Origin: Verrucomicrobiota bacterium
Lineage (GTDB): Bacteria > Verrucomicrobiota > Verrucomicrobiia > Limisphaerales > JACRJZ01
Reading direction: 5' to 3'
NCBI GenBank assembly: GCA_016219875.1
Contig: JACRJZ010000085.1
Coordinates: 1 to 64,000 of the forward strand
Length of the DNA stretch: 64,000 bases
Part shown: piece by piece, positions 52,610-60,536 of the stretch
Layout of the letters: every line of letters begins with the position of its first letter
Position numbering within the stretch: position 1 is the stretch's first letter
Notes under the pieces: model-generated
What the model saw: the letters and a program-made list of their open reading frames with translations, nothing else
Databases searched by the model: none
Told to the model about the DNA's origin: nothing
Made by a program: the position numbers and the translations under genes

Positions 52610-54049
52610 TCACAGCGTCCAACCTTGCCGATACTCGCGATGCAGGAGCTTGTTGGCCCCGGGGTCGTTCTTGATTTCCATTTTCGCTCCGTCCCACAGG
52701 AGCTGCTTCTGCCGGCGGACGGCGATGTTGCCCAGCAGGCAGACTTCCGTCAGCAGGCCGGAATGGTCGAGGAAGTTCGAGCCGGCCGGAGGGCCGCCGC
52801 GACACGCGGCAATCCATTCCTGGTACTGGCCCGGTGAGCGAGGCAATGTCTTGGGCGGCTTCTTGTAGCTCTCCATCCGCGTTTCGGGAATCAGCCGCTC
52901 GCCCATGAGCTTGCCTCGGTCGCCGATGTACAGCACGTCGCGCATGGGATCATCGGGATCGAGTTCGTGCGGGCGCGGCGGCTTCAGTCCGCCGTCATAC
53001 CAAGTCAACGTAACCGGCGGCATTTCTCCGCGGGCCGGGAACTCGAAGCGGACGATCTCGCCGAGGGGGAAAGTCTCGTTGCTCAACTTCGTGGCGCTCG
53101 CCTCCACGCTCACGGGATGGCCGAGCTTCAGCGCCTTGAAGACAGTGGAAAGTTTGTGCAAGCCGAGGTCGCCGAGCAGGCCGGTGCCGAAGTCGAGCCA
53201 GTTGCGCCAGGTCCACGGATGATACGCGGGATGATACGGACGATAAGGCGCCGGACCCAGCCAGAGGTCCCAATCGAAGCCTTCAGGCACGGGCGGAGTC
53301 TCCGGCGGGCGGCCTTCCCAAGTCGGCCAGCTCCAAAAGCGCGCCGGGGACCACACCTGCACCTCGCGCACCGCCCCGATGGCGCCGTCGGCGAGGATCT
53401 CGCGCACGACGCGCGCGGATTCGGCGGCCTGCCCCTGGTTGCCGCACTGTGTGGCGACCTTGGCTTGGCGCGCGGCCTCCGTGACTTGGCGTGCCTCCCG
53501 CACCGACCAGGTCAGCGGCTTCTCGCAATAGACGTGCTTGCGGCGTTTCAGCGCAGCCATCGTGATGACGGCGTGGGTGTGGTCCGGCGTGGCGATCATC
53601 ACGGCGTCCACGTCTTCCTTGTCGAGCAGTTCGCGGTAATCGCTGTAAGCCTTGCAGCCGCGGTACTGGCCGGACGGCTGTTGTTTGGCGTAGCTCTCCT
53701 TCATCAACCGCTGCGCCGGCTCGCGGCCGCACTGCTGCGCCTCCGTGCCCTGTGACCAGTTCCAGGAGATGTAACCGCCGCCTCCGCGGTTGACGTCGCA
53801 GACGGCCACCACTTGGACTTCCGGGAGCGCCTGAAACGCGACCATGTTTTGCAGCCCCTGTCCGCCCAGGCCGATGCCGGCGAGCGTCGTTCGCTCGCTC
53901 GGCGGGACTTGGCCCGGCCCGCCCAGGATGTGCCGAGGCACAATGCTCAGTGCGGTCACGGCCGCGGATCGGGCCAGAAAACGGCGTCGTGAAAGTCCGG
54001 GTTCCTTTTCTGCGCGCGGGGTGTTGCTCAACGAAGTGGGGTCGTGCAT
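52610..54049 (-). CDS. Tat-exported Gfo/Idh/MocA family oxidoreductase
   Basis: A 479-residue protein with a twin-arginine signal (SRRRFLARSAAVTALSIV) as usual for this group in Verrucomicrobia and Planctomycetes. The NAD(P)-binding part shows LAGIGLGGQGLQNM and VVAVCDVN, then the family motif HVYCEKPLTWSVREA; a long C-terminal substrate domain follows. Probably a sugar or inositol dehydrogenase acting outside the cytoplasm with a tightly bound cofactor. The ATG at 54049 places the twin Arg about 20 residues from the start. Confidence 0.92.
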   Translation of the reverse strand: MHDPTSLSNTPRAEKEPGLSRRRFLARSAAVTALSIVPRHILGGPGQVPPSERTTLAGIGLGGQGLQNMVAFQALPEVQVVAVCDVNRGGGGYISWNWSQGTEAQQCGREPAQRLMKESYAKQQPSGQYRGCKAYSDYRELLDKEDVDAVMIATPDHTHAVITMAALKRRKHVYCEKPLTWSVREARQVTEAARQAKVATQCGNQGQAAESARVVREILADGAIGAVREVQVWSPARFWSWPTWEGRPPETPPVPEGFDWDLWLGPAPYRPYHPAYHPWTWRNWLDFGTGLLGDLGLHKLSTVFKALKLGHPVSVEASATKLSNETFPLGEIVRFEFPARGEMPPVTLTWYDGGLKPPRPHELDPDDPMRDVLYIGDRGKLMGERLIPETRMESYKKPPKTLPRSPGQYQEWIAACRGGPPAGSNFLDHSGLLTEVCLLGNIAVRRQKQLLWDGAKMEIKNDPGANKLLHREYRQGWTL

Positions 54050-54240
54050 GGAGGGGCCTTGCTGGATGGTGAATCGGAAGAGAGGTGGCCGGTCCCGCTG
54101 GCACCGGCGGCGGCCAGCGGCGTCGCGCTGGAAGCCGTGCGGATCGCGACAGCGGCCTTCGGCTTTTCGTTATTCACGTTCATTACGCCTCGGAGTGACT
54201 TTCCTCAGACGAGGGCCGCCGTCTTTGGATTCAGCCCCTT

Positions 54241-54342
54241 GTGGCCGCCGACGCCAGGAGGCTCGCTCTGATTGCGGAATGCAGATTGCAGATTGGAGTC
54301 AGAGCCTCACGTCGGCTGCTACGGTTTTGAAAGAGGCTCACT
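54241..54342. repeat. Palindromic element, family A copy 4 (long-loop form)
   Basis: The right arm is typical (GCCTCACGTCGGCTGCTACG); the left arm is degenerate (GGCCGCCGACGCCAGGAGGCT). The loop is a GCAGATTGCAGATTGGAG tract instead of the short form. It fills the gap 54050-54369, where no gene is seen. Confidence 0.8.
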
Positions 54343-54369
54343 TTGCGCCACATTTTTATCATGAAGGGA

Positions 54370-55146
54370 CTACTCCGGCCAGAGATGCAGCGTCCGCAGC
54401 AACCCTTCATTGAGCACCAGAGGCGCAGGACCAAGTACCACCGCCCAGGCAAATCCAAGCCTCAAGGTGGAGCGGCCTTTCAAGCAGTGCCGCTCCAACA
54501 GGACGCCGGCGGCTTGCAGGAGAAAATAGATCATCATCGACCCGAAGAGCGCTCGCCGGGTCAGGTAACAGAGGGGCACGTTGATGACCCACTCATGCAT
54601 GAGGCCGGAGACGGCAAAAACCAGGACCAGCGCGAGCACCGGCCGGCGGCGCAAAGGAACGAACACCACGTCCCGAAACCAATCGCGGAACCAGAGGTTC
54701 CACCGCCGGCCCCAAAACTCCGCGACACCCCGCGCGGCCCAGGGGCGTTCGTGCAAGGCCGGAAAGAGCCGGCCGCCGGGCAGGCAGAGCACGGTCATCG
54801 CCGCCACCAGGGATTCACTGACGAGCAAGAGCAGGGGCGCCGCCAGATAACTGAGGGGAATTCCCCGGACGTGAAAGGCGCCGACAAGCCGCCAGTAAAT
54901 CCAATAACCCAGAGAAACCGTGCCGAATAACAGGGCGGCCCGAAACAACACCTGACGAACGTTCGTCACCGGCAGAGAACGCCTCAGTGACTTGGGTGAA
55001 GGAAGTATCCAGAACCGAAACGGTCGCTCGCCGCCGGGCGATGGTGCCACGAGCAGCGCGACCAGCTTCATCACGAAGAACAGCAAGGACAGGGCGAGCA
55101 GGAAGAGCAGCGTCATCTGCCAGTTCATATCTTCCAGCCAAATCAT
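54370..55146 (-). CDS. MBOAT-family (wax-synthase-like) membrane acyltransferase
   Basis: A 258-residue membrane protein with about seven hydrophobic segments. The MBOAT core is recognisable: FWGRRWNLWFRDWFRDVVFVPL followed by VFAVSGLMHEWVIN, where the His of MHE is the presumed catalytic residue. It is short compared with the 350-450 residues of alginate O-acetyltransferase-type members and matches the wax synthase domain better. The acyl acceptor is unknown. The ATG at 55146 is used; M7 (55128) is possible. Confidence 0.78.
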   Translation of the reverse strand: MIWLEDMNWQMTLLFLLALSLLFFVMKLVALLVAPSPGGERPFRFWILPSPKSLRRSLPVTNVRQVLFRAALLFGTVSLGYWIYWRLVGAFHVRGIPLSYLAAPLLLLVSESLVAAMTVLCLPGGRLFPALHERPWAARGVAEFWGRRWNLWFRDWFRDVVFVPLRRRPVLALVLVFAVSGLMHEWVINVPLCYLTRRALFGSMMIYFLLQAAGVLLERHCLKGRSTLRLGFAWAVVLGPAPLVLNEGLLRTLHLWPE

Positions 55147-55194
55147 CCATCTCCTTTAGGCGCGGATGGGTGGATTGAACAGCTTTTCCGCTGG

Positions 55195-55317
55195 GCCTCT
55201 TTCAAAACTGGAGCCGCCGACGTGAGGCTCTGACTCCAATCTGCAATCTGCAATCTGCATTCCGCAATCAGAGTGAGCCTTCTGACGTCGGCTGCTGCGA
55301 GGTTTTGAAATCGCCTC
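55195..55317. repeat. Palindromic element, family A copy 5 (long-loop form)
   Basis: Both arms are present with a loop of CAATCTGCAATCTGCAATC repeats, nearly the inverse of copy 4, so that the MBOAT gene is bracketed by two long-loop copies in opposite orientation. Confidence 0.85.
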
Positions 55318-55440
55318 CGCCTTCCTCGTCACCGCTTCGTTCGATCGAACTCCGGCGGACTGAGGCACGGCGGCCTTCCACCAAATGGCCGCTTGCAACT
55401 TTTGCCCGCCGACGGGTTAATTACCGAAGTCAAACGCGTT

Positions 55441-56730
55441 ATGGCTCAGTTTTCTTACAAGGCCCGGCGGCGGTCCGGCGAAATCGTCCAGGGAGTCCTG
55501 GACGTGGTGGACCGCGCGGCAGCGCTGCTGCAAATCGAAAAGATGGGGTTGTTCCCCGTGGTCGTGGACGCCATGAAGGGCGGCGCCGCCCCGGTGCCAG
55601 CCGCCGCGGCGGAGAGGTCCAACGGCGGCGGCAGGTCGAGTCTCGCGAACCTGCTGCCGCTGGCCGTCCGCCAGGCGATGAACCGTCAGCGCAAGCCCAA
55701 GCTCCAGGAATTGGCCACCTACACCCAGCAGTTGGCCAACCTCCTCCAGGCCGGCATGCCGCTGACGGTGGCGTTGAACAGCATGACCCACCTGGAGTCG
55801 AAGGGCATTTCCTCCGAGATCAGCAAGCAACTCAAGCAGGATGTCATGGAGGGCAAGGGCCTGTCCGAGGCCATGCGCAAGCAGCCGCTGATCTTCTCCG
55901 ACCTCTACGTGAACATGGTGCGGGCGGGCGAGCAATCCGGCGCGCTGGTCGATGTGTTGCGGCGGCTGGCGTCGCACTACGAGCGGTTCGCGGAGGTGCA
56001 GTCGAAGTTTGGCGCGGCGTTGATCTACCCGGCCATCGTCATGAGCGTGGGCGTGGTCATCGTGATCTTCTTCATGACCTTCATGCTGCCGAAGTTTCTC
56101 ACGATCTTCCAAGGCTTGAGAATTCCGCTCCCGTGGGCCACGCGCTTTCTGATCGGCTTGAGTAACGGTTTCAGCAGCTATTGGTGGGTGCTGATCCTGG
56201 TCGTCATTGCGATCGTGGTGCTGTGGCAACGGTTCAAAGCCACCGAAGACGGCAAGCGCAAGATCGACGAGTGGAAGATGAGCGCCCCCGTGCTGGGAAA
56301 GGTGATCCGCTTGAACATCTTTGGGCAGTTCGCCCGGACGCTCTCGACGTTGCTGGTCAACGGCGTGCCCGTGCTCACGGCGCTGCAAATCACCGAGCAG
56401 ATCGTGCCCAACCGGGTGGTCAAGGAAGCCATCGCCAAGACTCGCGACGCCGTCACGGACGGCAAGAGCCTCGCGCTGCCGCTGGCCCAGAGCAAAATCT
56501 TTCCCCAACTCATGATCGACTTGATCAAGATCGGCGAAGAGACGGGCGATGTGCCCGGCGCGCTCAAGAACGTGGCGGAGACTTACGAGAACGAGCTGTC
56601 CATCGCGTTGCGCGTCATGACGAACCTGATCGAGCCGGCGCTCATCATCGTCATGGCCGTCATGGTGGGCTTCCTGTTGTTCAGTGTGCTGTCGGCCATG
56701 TTCTCCATCACGGCGAACATCAACCGGTGA
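55441..56730 (+). CDS. gspF: Type II secretion/type IV pilus inner-membrane platform protein GspF/PilC
   Basis: A 429-residue polytopic platform protein of the pseudopilus assembly machine. It has the two homologous GspF domains (LATYTQQLANLLQAGMPLTVAL and FARTLSTLLVNGVPVLTALQ), each followed by the Gly-Glu-x-[ST]-Gly motif (RAGEQSGALVDVL; KIGEETGDVPGAL), and three membrane segments. The ATG at 55441 begins AQFSYKARR, the usual family start. The stop overlaps the gspH start (GTGA), opening a tight run gspF-H-I-J-K. No gspD, gspE or gspG is in the window. Confidence 0.95.
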   Translation: MAQFSYKARRRSGEIVQGVLDVVDRAAALLQIEKMGLFPVVVDAMKGGAAPVPAAAAERSNGGGRSSLANLLPLAVRQAMNRQRKPKLQELATYTQQLANLLQAGMPLTVALNSMTHLESKGISSEISKQLKQDVMEGKGLSEAMRKQPLIFSDLYVNMVRAGEQSGALVDVLRRLASHYERFAEVQSKFGAALIYPAIVMSVGVVIVIFFMTFMLPKFLTIFQGLRIPLPWATRFLIGLSNGFSSYWWVLILVVIAIVVLWQRFKATEDGKRKIDEWKMSAPVLGKVIRLNIFGQFARTLSTLLVNGVPVLTALQITEQIVPNRVVKEAIAKTRDAVTDGKSLALPLAQSKIFPQLMIDLIKIGEETGDVPGALKNVAETYENELSIALRVMTNLIEPALIIVMAVMVGFLLFSVLSAMFSITANINR

Positions 56731-57416
56731 AAAGTTCAAAGTTCAAGGTTCCAAGTTCAAAGTTGGCGCGCGGCGTGGCGGCGCCTCGGCAGAGCGCCGC
56801 TGTTTCTGTTTCCAAAGAATCGCGGCGCTCTGCCGAGCCGCCGCTAAGGAAGAGTTCAGGGACAGGGGCCTTCACGTTGATCGAGTTGATGGTCGCCGTC
56901 GGCATCATGGCGGTGCTGATGTCGGTGGCCATCCCGTCGCTTTACCAGAACATGCACCAGGACTCGATGCGCAAGGCCGCCAGCGATGTCATGGAGGCGT
57001 GCAGCCATGCGCGGGCGCGGGCCATTCTCGACGGCGCAACGATGGAACTGCGCATCCGGCCCGCGGAACGGAGCTTCTCCGTGGGCGCGGCGACCGTGAG
57101 GGCGGACGACGACACCAGGGGAACGCAGGCGTTTATGACGGCGACCACACCGCTGGATCGGCCCGCGACCTCTGGCGGTGGAGCGGGCTTCTCCGCCAAG
57201 CTCTCATCGAGCATCATCATTGAAGGACTGGGCGTGAACGGCGAGGACTGGACGGAAGACGAAGAGGCCCGCGTGCGGTTCTATCCCAATGGCACCTGCG
57301 ACGAGATGAGCATCGTGCTGCTGTCGGACAAAGGCGAGCGCCGCAACATCTTTCTGGAAGTCGTCACCGGCATGGCGGATTTCGAAACCGATCCTTACAA
57401 GTTCAGAGAGCGATGA
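56727..57416 (+). CDS. gspH: Type II secretion minor pseudopilin GspH-like, repeat-built leader
   Basis: A 229-residue prepilin. The cleavage and membrane motif is TGA-FTLIELMVAVGIMAVLMS with Glu at +5, followed by a GspH-like globular part. The GTG at 56727 overlaps the gspF stop. The leader before the cleavage site is 48 residues, far longer than the usual 6-20, and consists of repeat DNA: a GTTCAAAG tandem tract (56731-56766, SSKFKVPSSKLARG) and a family G palindrome (56774-56846, QSAAVSVSKESRRSAEPP). No start codon lies closer to the cleavage site. Confidence 0.88.
   Translation: MKSSKFKVPSSKLARGVAAPRQSAAVSVSKESRRSAEPPLRKSSGTGAFTLIELMVAVGIMAVLMSVAIPSLYQNMHQDSMRKAASDVMEACSHARARAILDGATMELRIRPAERSFSVGAATVRADDDTRGTQAFMTATTPLDRPATSGGGAGFSAKLSSSIIIEGLGVNGEDWTEDEEARVRFYPNGTCDEMSIVLLSDKGERRNIFLEVVTGMADFETDPYKFRER
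56774..56846. repeat. Family G palindrome in the gspH leader
   Basis: GCGGCGCCTCGGCAGAGCGCCGC and GCGGCGCTCTGCCGAGCCGCCGC as inverted arms around a 20-bp centre, fully inside the coding frame upstream of the prepilin cleavage site. Confidence 0.85.
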
Positions 57417-57928
57417 GGATTTTAGCCAGAGGTCGGAGGTCAGAGGTCAGAGGCCAGAAGCCAGCGGTCTGTGGTCCGTGGTCCGTGGTCCGTGGTCAAG
57501 CCGACGTGGCTTCGGCGTTCACCTTGCTGGAAGTCCTGATCGCCATCGGCATCTTCTGCATCGTGTCGTTTGCCGTGTTGGAACTGGTGGTGACGAGCCT
57601 CGGCGCGGCGCGGGCGTTGCAGGTGCGGCACGCGGACGTGGGAATGCTGGCCGCGGAATTCGCCGCCACGAACACCATCTTGGAGGAAGGCATCGAGTCC
57701 GGTGACTTCGGCGATTTCTACCCTGGCGCGCGCTGGGAGCGAGCGACCGCGGAAGTGGGGACCAACAGCCTGTTCCAGGTGGATTTCACCGTGGCGGAGA
57801 AAGTGGGCAAGCATGAAGTGATCAGCACCATGAGCATTCTCCTGCATCGGCCTGGCTCGCCCAAAGGCAAGGCGTTTGGCGGCACCGGCAGCCGGCTGGG
57901 AGTGCATCCCATTCCGGGGACCCAATGA
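57413..57928 (+). CDS. gspI: Type II secretion minor pseudopilin GspI-like, repeat-built leader
   Basis: A 171-residue prepilin. The motif ASA-FTLLEVLIAIGIFCIVSFAVLE marks the cleavage site and membrane helix, with Glu at +5. The ATG overlaps the gspH stop (ATGA). The 36-residue leader is encoded by tandem DNA at 57425-57498: GGTCAGAGGTCAGAGG units and then GTCCGTGGTCCGTGGTCCGTG (GRRSEVRGQKPAVCGPWSVV). The mature domain is short and of GspI type. Confidence 0.85.
   Translation: MRILARGRRSEVRGQKPAVCGPWSVVRGQADVASAFTLLEVLIAIGIFCIVSFAVLELVVTSLGAARALQVRHADVGMLAAEFAATNTILEEGIESGDFGDFYPGARWERATAEVGTNSLFQVDFTVAEKVGKHEVISTMSILLHRPGSPKGKAFGGTGSRLGVHPIPGTQ
57425..57498. repeat. Tandem GGTCAGA / GGTCCGT tract in the gspI leader
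   Basis: About five degenerate GGTCAGA units followed by three exact GGTCCGT units, in-frame, ending six codons before the prepilin cleavage site. Confidence 0.85.
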
Positions 57929-58857
57929 AGAGCTTCGTGCAAAACTGTAGCAGCCGACGTGAGGAGGCTCCGTTTCCAATCTGCAATCCGCAATCTGCAA
58001 TCTGCAATCAGAGTGAGCCTCCTCACGTCGGCTGCTACGAGGTTCTGCAATTGCCTCTGAAGACCACCCGCCACGCTCCGGCTGCCTTTACCATCGTCGA
58101 AGTGCTGATGGCGGTGACGATCTTCGGCCTCATCATGGTCGGCATCTACGCGACGTGGACGGCCATCGTGCAGGGCAGCAAGGCCGGCTTGAGCGCGGCG
58201 GCGCAGGCGCAACGGGCGCGCATCTCGATCAGGGCCATCGAAGAAGCGCTGGTCACGGCCCAGATGTTCAGCGCCAGCGCCAAACCCAAACGGATGCGTT
58301 ACTACTTCCTGGCAGATTCGGAGAAGCAGTCGCTCAGCTTCGTCGCCCGGCTGCCGGCCACGTTTCCCGGCGTCGGCCGCTATGGCGACACGGTGGTGCG
58401 GCGGATCGAATTCTCCGTAGATGAGAACCGCAACCTGATCATGACGCAGATGCCCATGCTCGTGGCGGACACCGCGGAGGAGCACGACATCAAACCCTAC
58501 CGGCTGCAACTCGCCCAGGATGTCACGCTGTTCATGTTTGAATTCTGGGACGACCAGAAGAAGGAATACGTGGCCGAGTGGGCGAAGACCAATCAATTGC
58601 CCCACTTGGTGCGGGTGGCCGTGGGGCTGGGCAAGATGCAGAACTCGCAAGCGCCGCAGGACCTCGTCACCAAGACCGTCGCCATGCCCGCCATGGCGAT
58701 CCCGGGCCAATACCAAACGGCGCCCATGATGCCGGGGATGCCGCCGGGAGGAATTCCACCTGGAGGAATCCCGCCAGGAGGAATCCCGCCAGGTGGCTTG
58801 CCGCCGGGCGTCTTCCCAGGGGGCGGCCTCCGCCAGCCGCCGATCACGAGATAAACC
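57925..58857 (+). CDS. gspJ: Type II secretion minor pseudopilin GspJ-like, with repeat-built leader and PPGGI tail
   Basis: A 309-residue prepilin ending at a TAA within 58852-58857. The cleavage motif is PAA-FTIVEVLMAVTIFGLIMVG. The ATG at 57925 overlaps the gspI stop (ATGA). The 54-residue leader is translated from an entire family A palindrome (57931-58060), read as NCSSRREEAPF...EPPHVGCYEV. A TTG at 58051 could give a normal 12-residue leader instead. The C-terminus has four PPGGI units, encoded by a 15-bp tandem repeat (58738-58800), unlike known GspJ. Confidence 0.86.
57931..58060. repeat. Palindromic element, family A copy 6, inside gspJ
   Basis: Complete long-loop element (GTAGCAGCCGACGTGAGGAG ... 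CAATCTGCAATCAGAG ... CTCCTCACGTCGGCTGCTAC), with frame maintained through both arms and the loop. Confidence 0.92.
58738..58800. repeat. 15-bp tandem repeat encoding PPGGI
   Basis: Four units of CCGCCAGGAGGAATC type at the 3' end of gspJ, giving a collagen-like Pro/Gly tail. Confidence 0.85.
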
Positions 58858-59973
58858 ATGCGCATCACGCTCCAACCCAAGCCGCGCGGCATCGCCTTGA
58901 TCATCGTGATGCTCATGATGGTCACGTTCATGATGCTGGCGGGCGGGTTCGCCTACTCGATGAAGGTGGAGACGAAACTCGCACGCAACGCGAGCATGGA
59001 CGCCGAGCTCGAATGGCTGGGGCGCTCCGGGGTCGAGCGGGCGAAGTGGATTCTCGCGCAAAAGTGCGAGCCGGTGGATGCGCTCAATCAAATCTGGGCC
59101 GGCGGCGGCGGGAGTTTGTGCGAGTCCAACGGTCCTCTGGCCGGCACCTCGTTGAAGGAGGAGTATGAGTTGGGCCGGGGGAGGTTCTCGGTGAAAATCG
59201 TGGACCTGGAGCGCAAGTTCAACATCAACACCATCCGCCCGGACAACCGCGGGCCGCTGGAACAGGCCTTGACCCTGATGAACATCGACGCCGCGGAAGG
59301 ATCGCGGATCGTCAACGCCATCCTCGATTGGATGGACCCGGACGACCAAACCCAGATCGGCTCCACGGATACCGAGAGCCGGTACTACCTGTCCCTCGAT
59401 CCGCCGCACGAAGCCAAGAACGGGCCGATCGACGACCTGACCGAGTTGATGCGGATCAACGGGATCACGCCGGCCATGTTCTACGGTTCAGGCGGCGACG
59501 TGACCTACTCCCGGTCCATGCCCCGGCTCCCCGGTTTGGGCCACGGCACGCTGGAGGAGCCGACCTATCCGATCGGGTTCAAGGACCTGTTCACCACGCT
59601 CTCGACCGGCCGCCTCAACATCAACACAGCCAACACGGACACGCTGCGGCTCCTGCATCGGGATTTTCCGCCGCCCATTTTGGACGTGGACGACATGGTG
59701 GCCAACGCCGTCGTTAGCGAACGCGCCGGCCTGGATGGCGTGGAAGGGACCGAGGACGACATGCCGTACCTGTCCGTGGACCAAGTCAATCGCGCGCTCA
59801 TGAAGGTCGGGCGGCCGGAACTGACGCCACTCTTCATGCAATACGGCGACGTGCGCAGTTCCACCTTCGAGGTCCACGTCACGGCGCAGATCGACAACTA
59901 CAAGCGGGAATACGTTTGCATCCTGCGCCGCGAAGGCGGGCGTCTGCTATCGCTGTTCCTTTACTGGAAGTAA
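58858..59973 (+). CDS. gspK: Type II secretion minor pseudopilin GspK-like
   Basis: A 371-residue tip pseudopilin. The N-terminus RGIALIIVMLMMVTFMMLAGG is the prepilin-like helix of GspK, which lacks the +5 Glu, as here. A helix-hairpin-helix-rich part follows (LSTGRLNINTANTDTLRLL; YLSVDQVNRALMKVG). The ATG at 58858 starts three bases after gspJ. In contrast with its three upstream neighbours, its leader (MRITLQPKPRG) is short and repeat-free. It is the last gene of the run. Confidence 0.87.
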   Translation: MRITLQPKPRGIALIIVMLMMVTFMMLAGGFAYSMKVETKLARNASMDAELEWLGRSGVERAKWILAQKCEPVDALNQIWAGGGGSLCESNGPLAGTSLKEEYELGRGRFSVKIVDLERKFNINTIRPDNRGPLEQALTLMNIDAAEGSRIVNAILDWMDPDDQTQIGSTDTESRYYLSLDPPHEAKNGPIDDLTELMRINGITPAMFYGSGGDVTYSRSMPRLPGLGHGTLEEPTYPIGFKDLFTTLSTGRLNINTANTDTLRLLHRDFPPPILDVDDMVANAVVSERAGLDGVEGTEDDMPYLSVDQVNRALMKVGRPELTPLFMQYGDVRSSTFEVHVTAQIDNYKREYVCILRREGGRLLSLFLYWK

Positions 59974-60022
59974 CCGCGACGGGTTCATGAAATTGCCTCG
60001 AGGACCGGCCTTGGCCCAACCG

Positions 60023-60427
60023 TCACGGTTTGCTGGTGACGGTCGCCCACTCGATGGCGTGGCGTTTGGCGTACTCGGCAAAGGCCTTCTCGTTCTGAAT
60101 CAGCGCCGCGCGCACGACGCTGGAATTGTCCACTTTGGCCATCGCGGGCAAGGTGCCCGGGATGATGCCGGTTTTCCTGTGGACGTACATCAAGGCGAAC
60201 GCTGCCTGGGCCCCGGCCAAGTATGGAAGTTCCTTGTCCGCCCCCTCGGCAAAGTCCTCGACGGCATCGGCGAGGAATTCCAGTTGCTTGGGGAGGTGAG
60301 GAAACAGCGGGCTGCCGAGCTGGGTGAACTCGACCTTCCAGAGGGGCAGGTTGCGCAGGACTTTGTCCACCAGGGTGGGCGTGACCATCGACGCCCCGTG
60401 ATTTACGAATTCTGCAACTTCAGACAT
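60023..60427 (-). CDS. YkvA/DUF1232-like small protein
   Basis: A 134-residue protein. The segment LPYLAGAQAAFALMYVHRKTGIIPGTLPAMAKVDNSSVVRAAL follows the DUF1232 layout (hydrophobic helix, then I-x-P-x-x-x-P and a D-D/N-S pair), but it is divergent, with G for the usual D in IPD. Function unknown. It is convergent with gspK. Confidence 0.6.
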   Translation of the reverse strand: MSEVAEFVNHGASMVTPTLVDKVLRNLPLWKVEFTQLGSPLFPHLPKQLEFLADAVEDFAEGADKELPYLAGAQAAFALMYVHRKTGIIPGTLPAMAKVDNSSVVRAALIQNEKAFAEYAKRHAIEWATVTSKP

Positions 60428-60536
60428 GGGCGGACGCTAGCAAGGCGGCCCGGCGGAGTAAACCGGAAAGAAGAGTAATCCCCTGCATCACTCTTTCACT
60501 CGGTCGCGCCGCCGCTGGAACTGGCCTTGGCGTGGT

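Noticed and set aside
51238..52674. 478-residue frame opposite the antiporter gene
   Set aside because: Rich in Arg/Gln/His/Asp with no motif; it is antisense shadow of the membrane protein.
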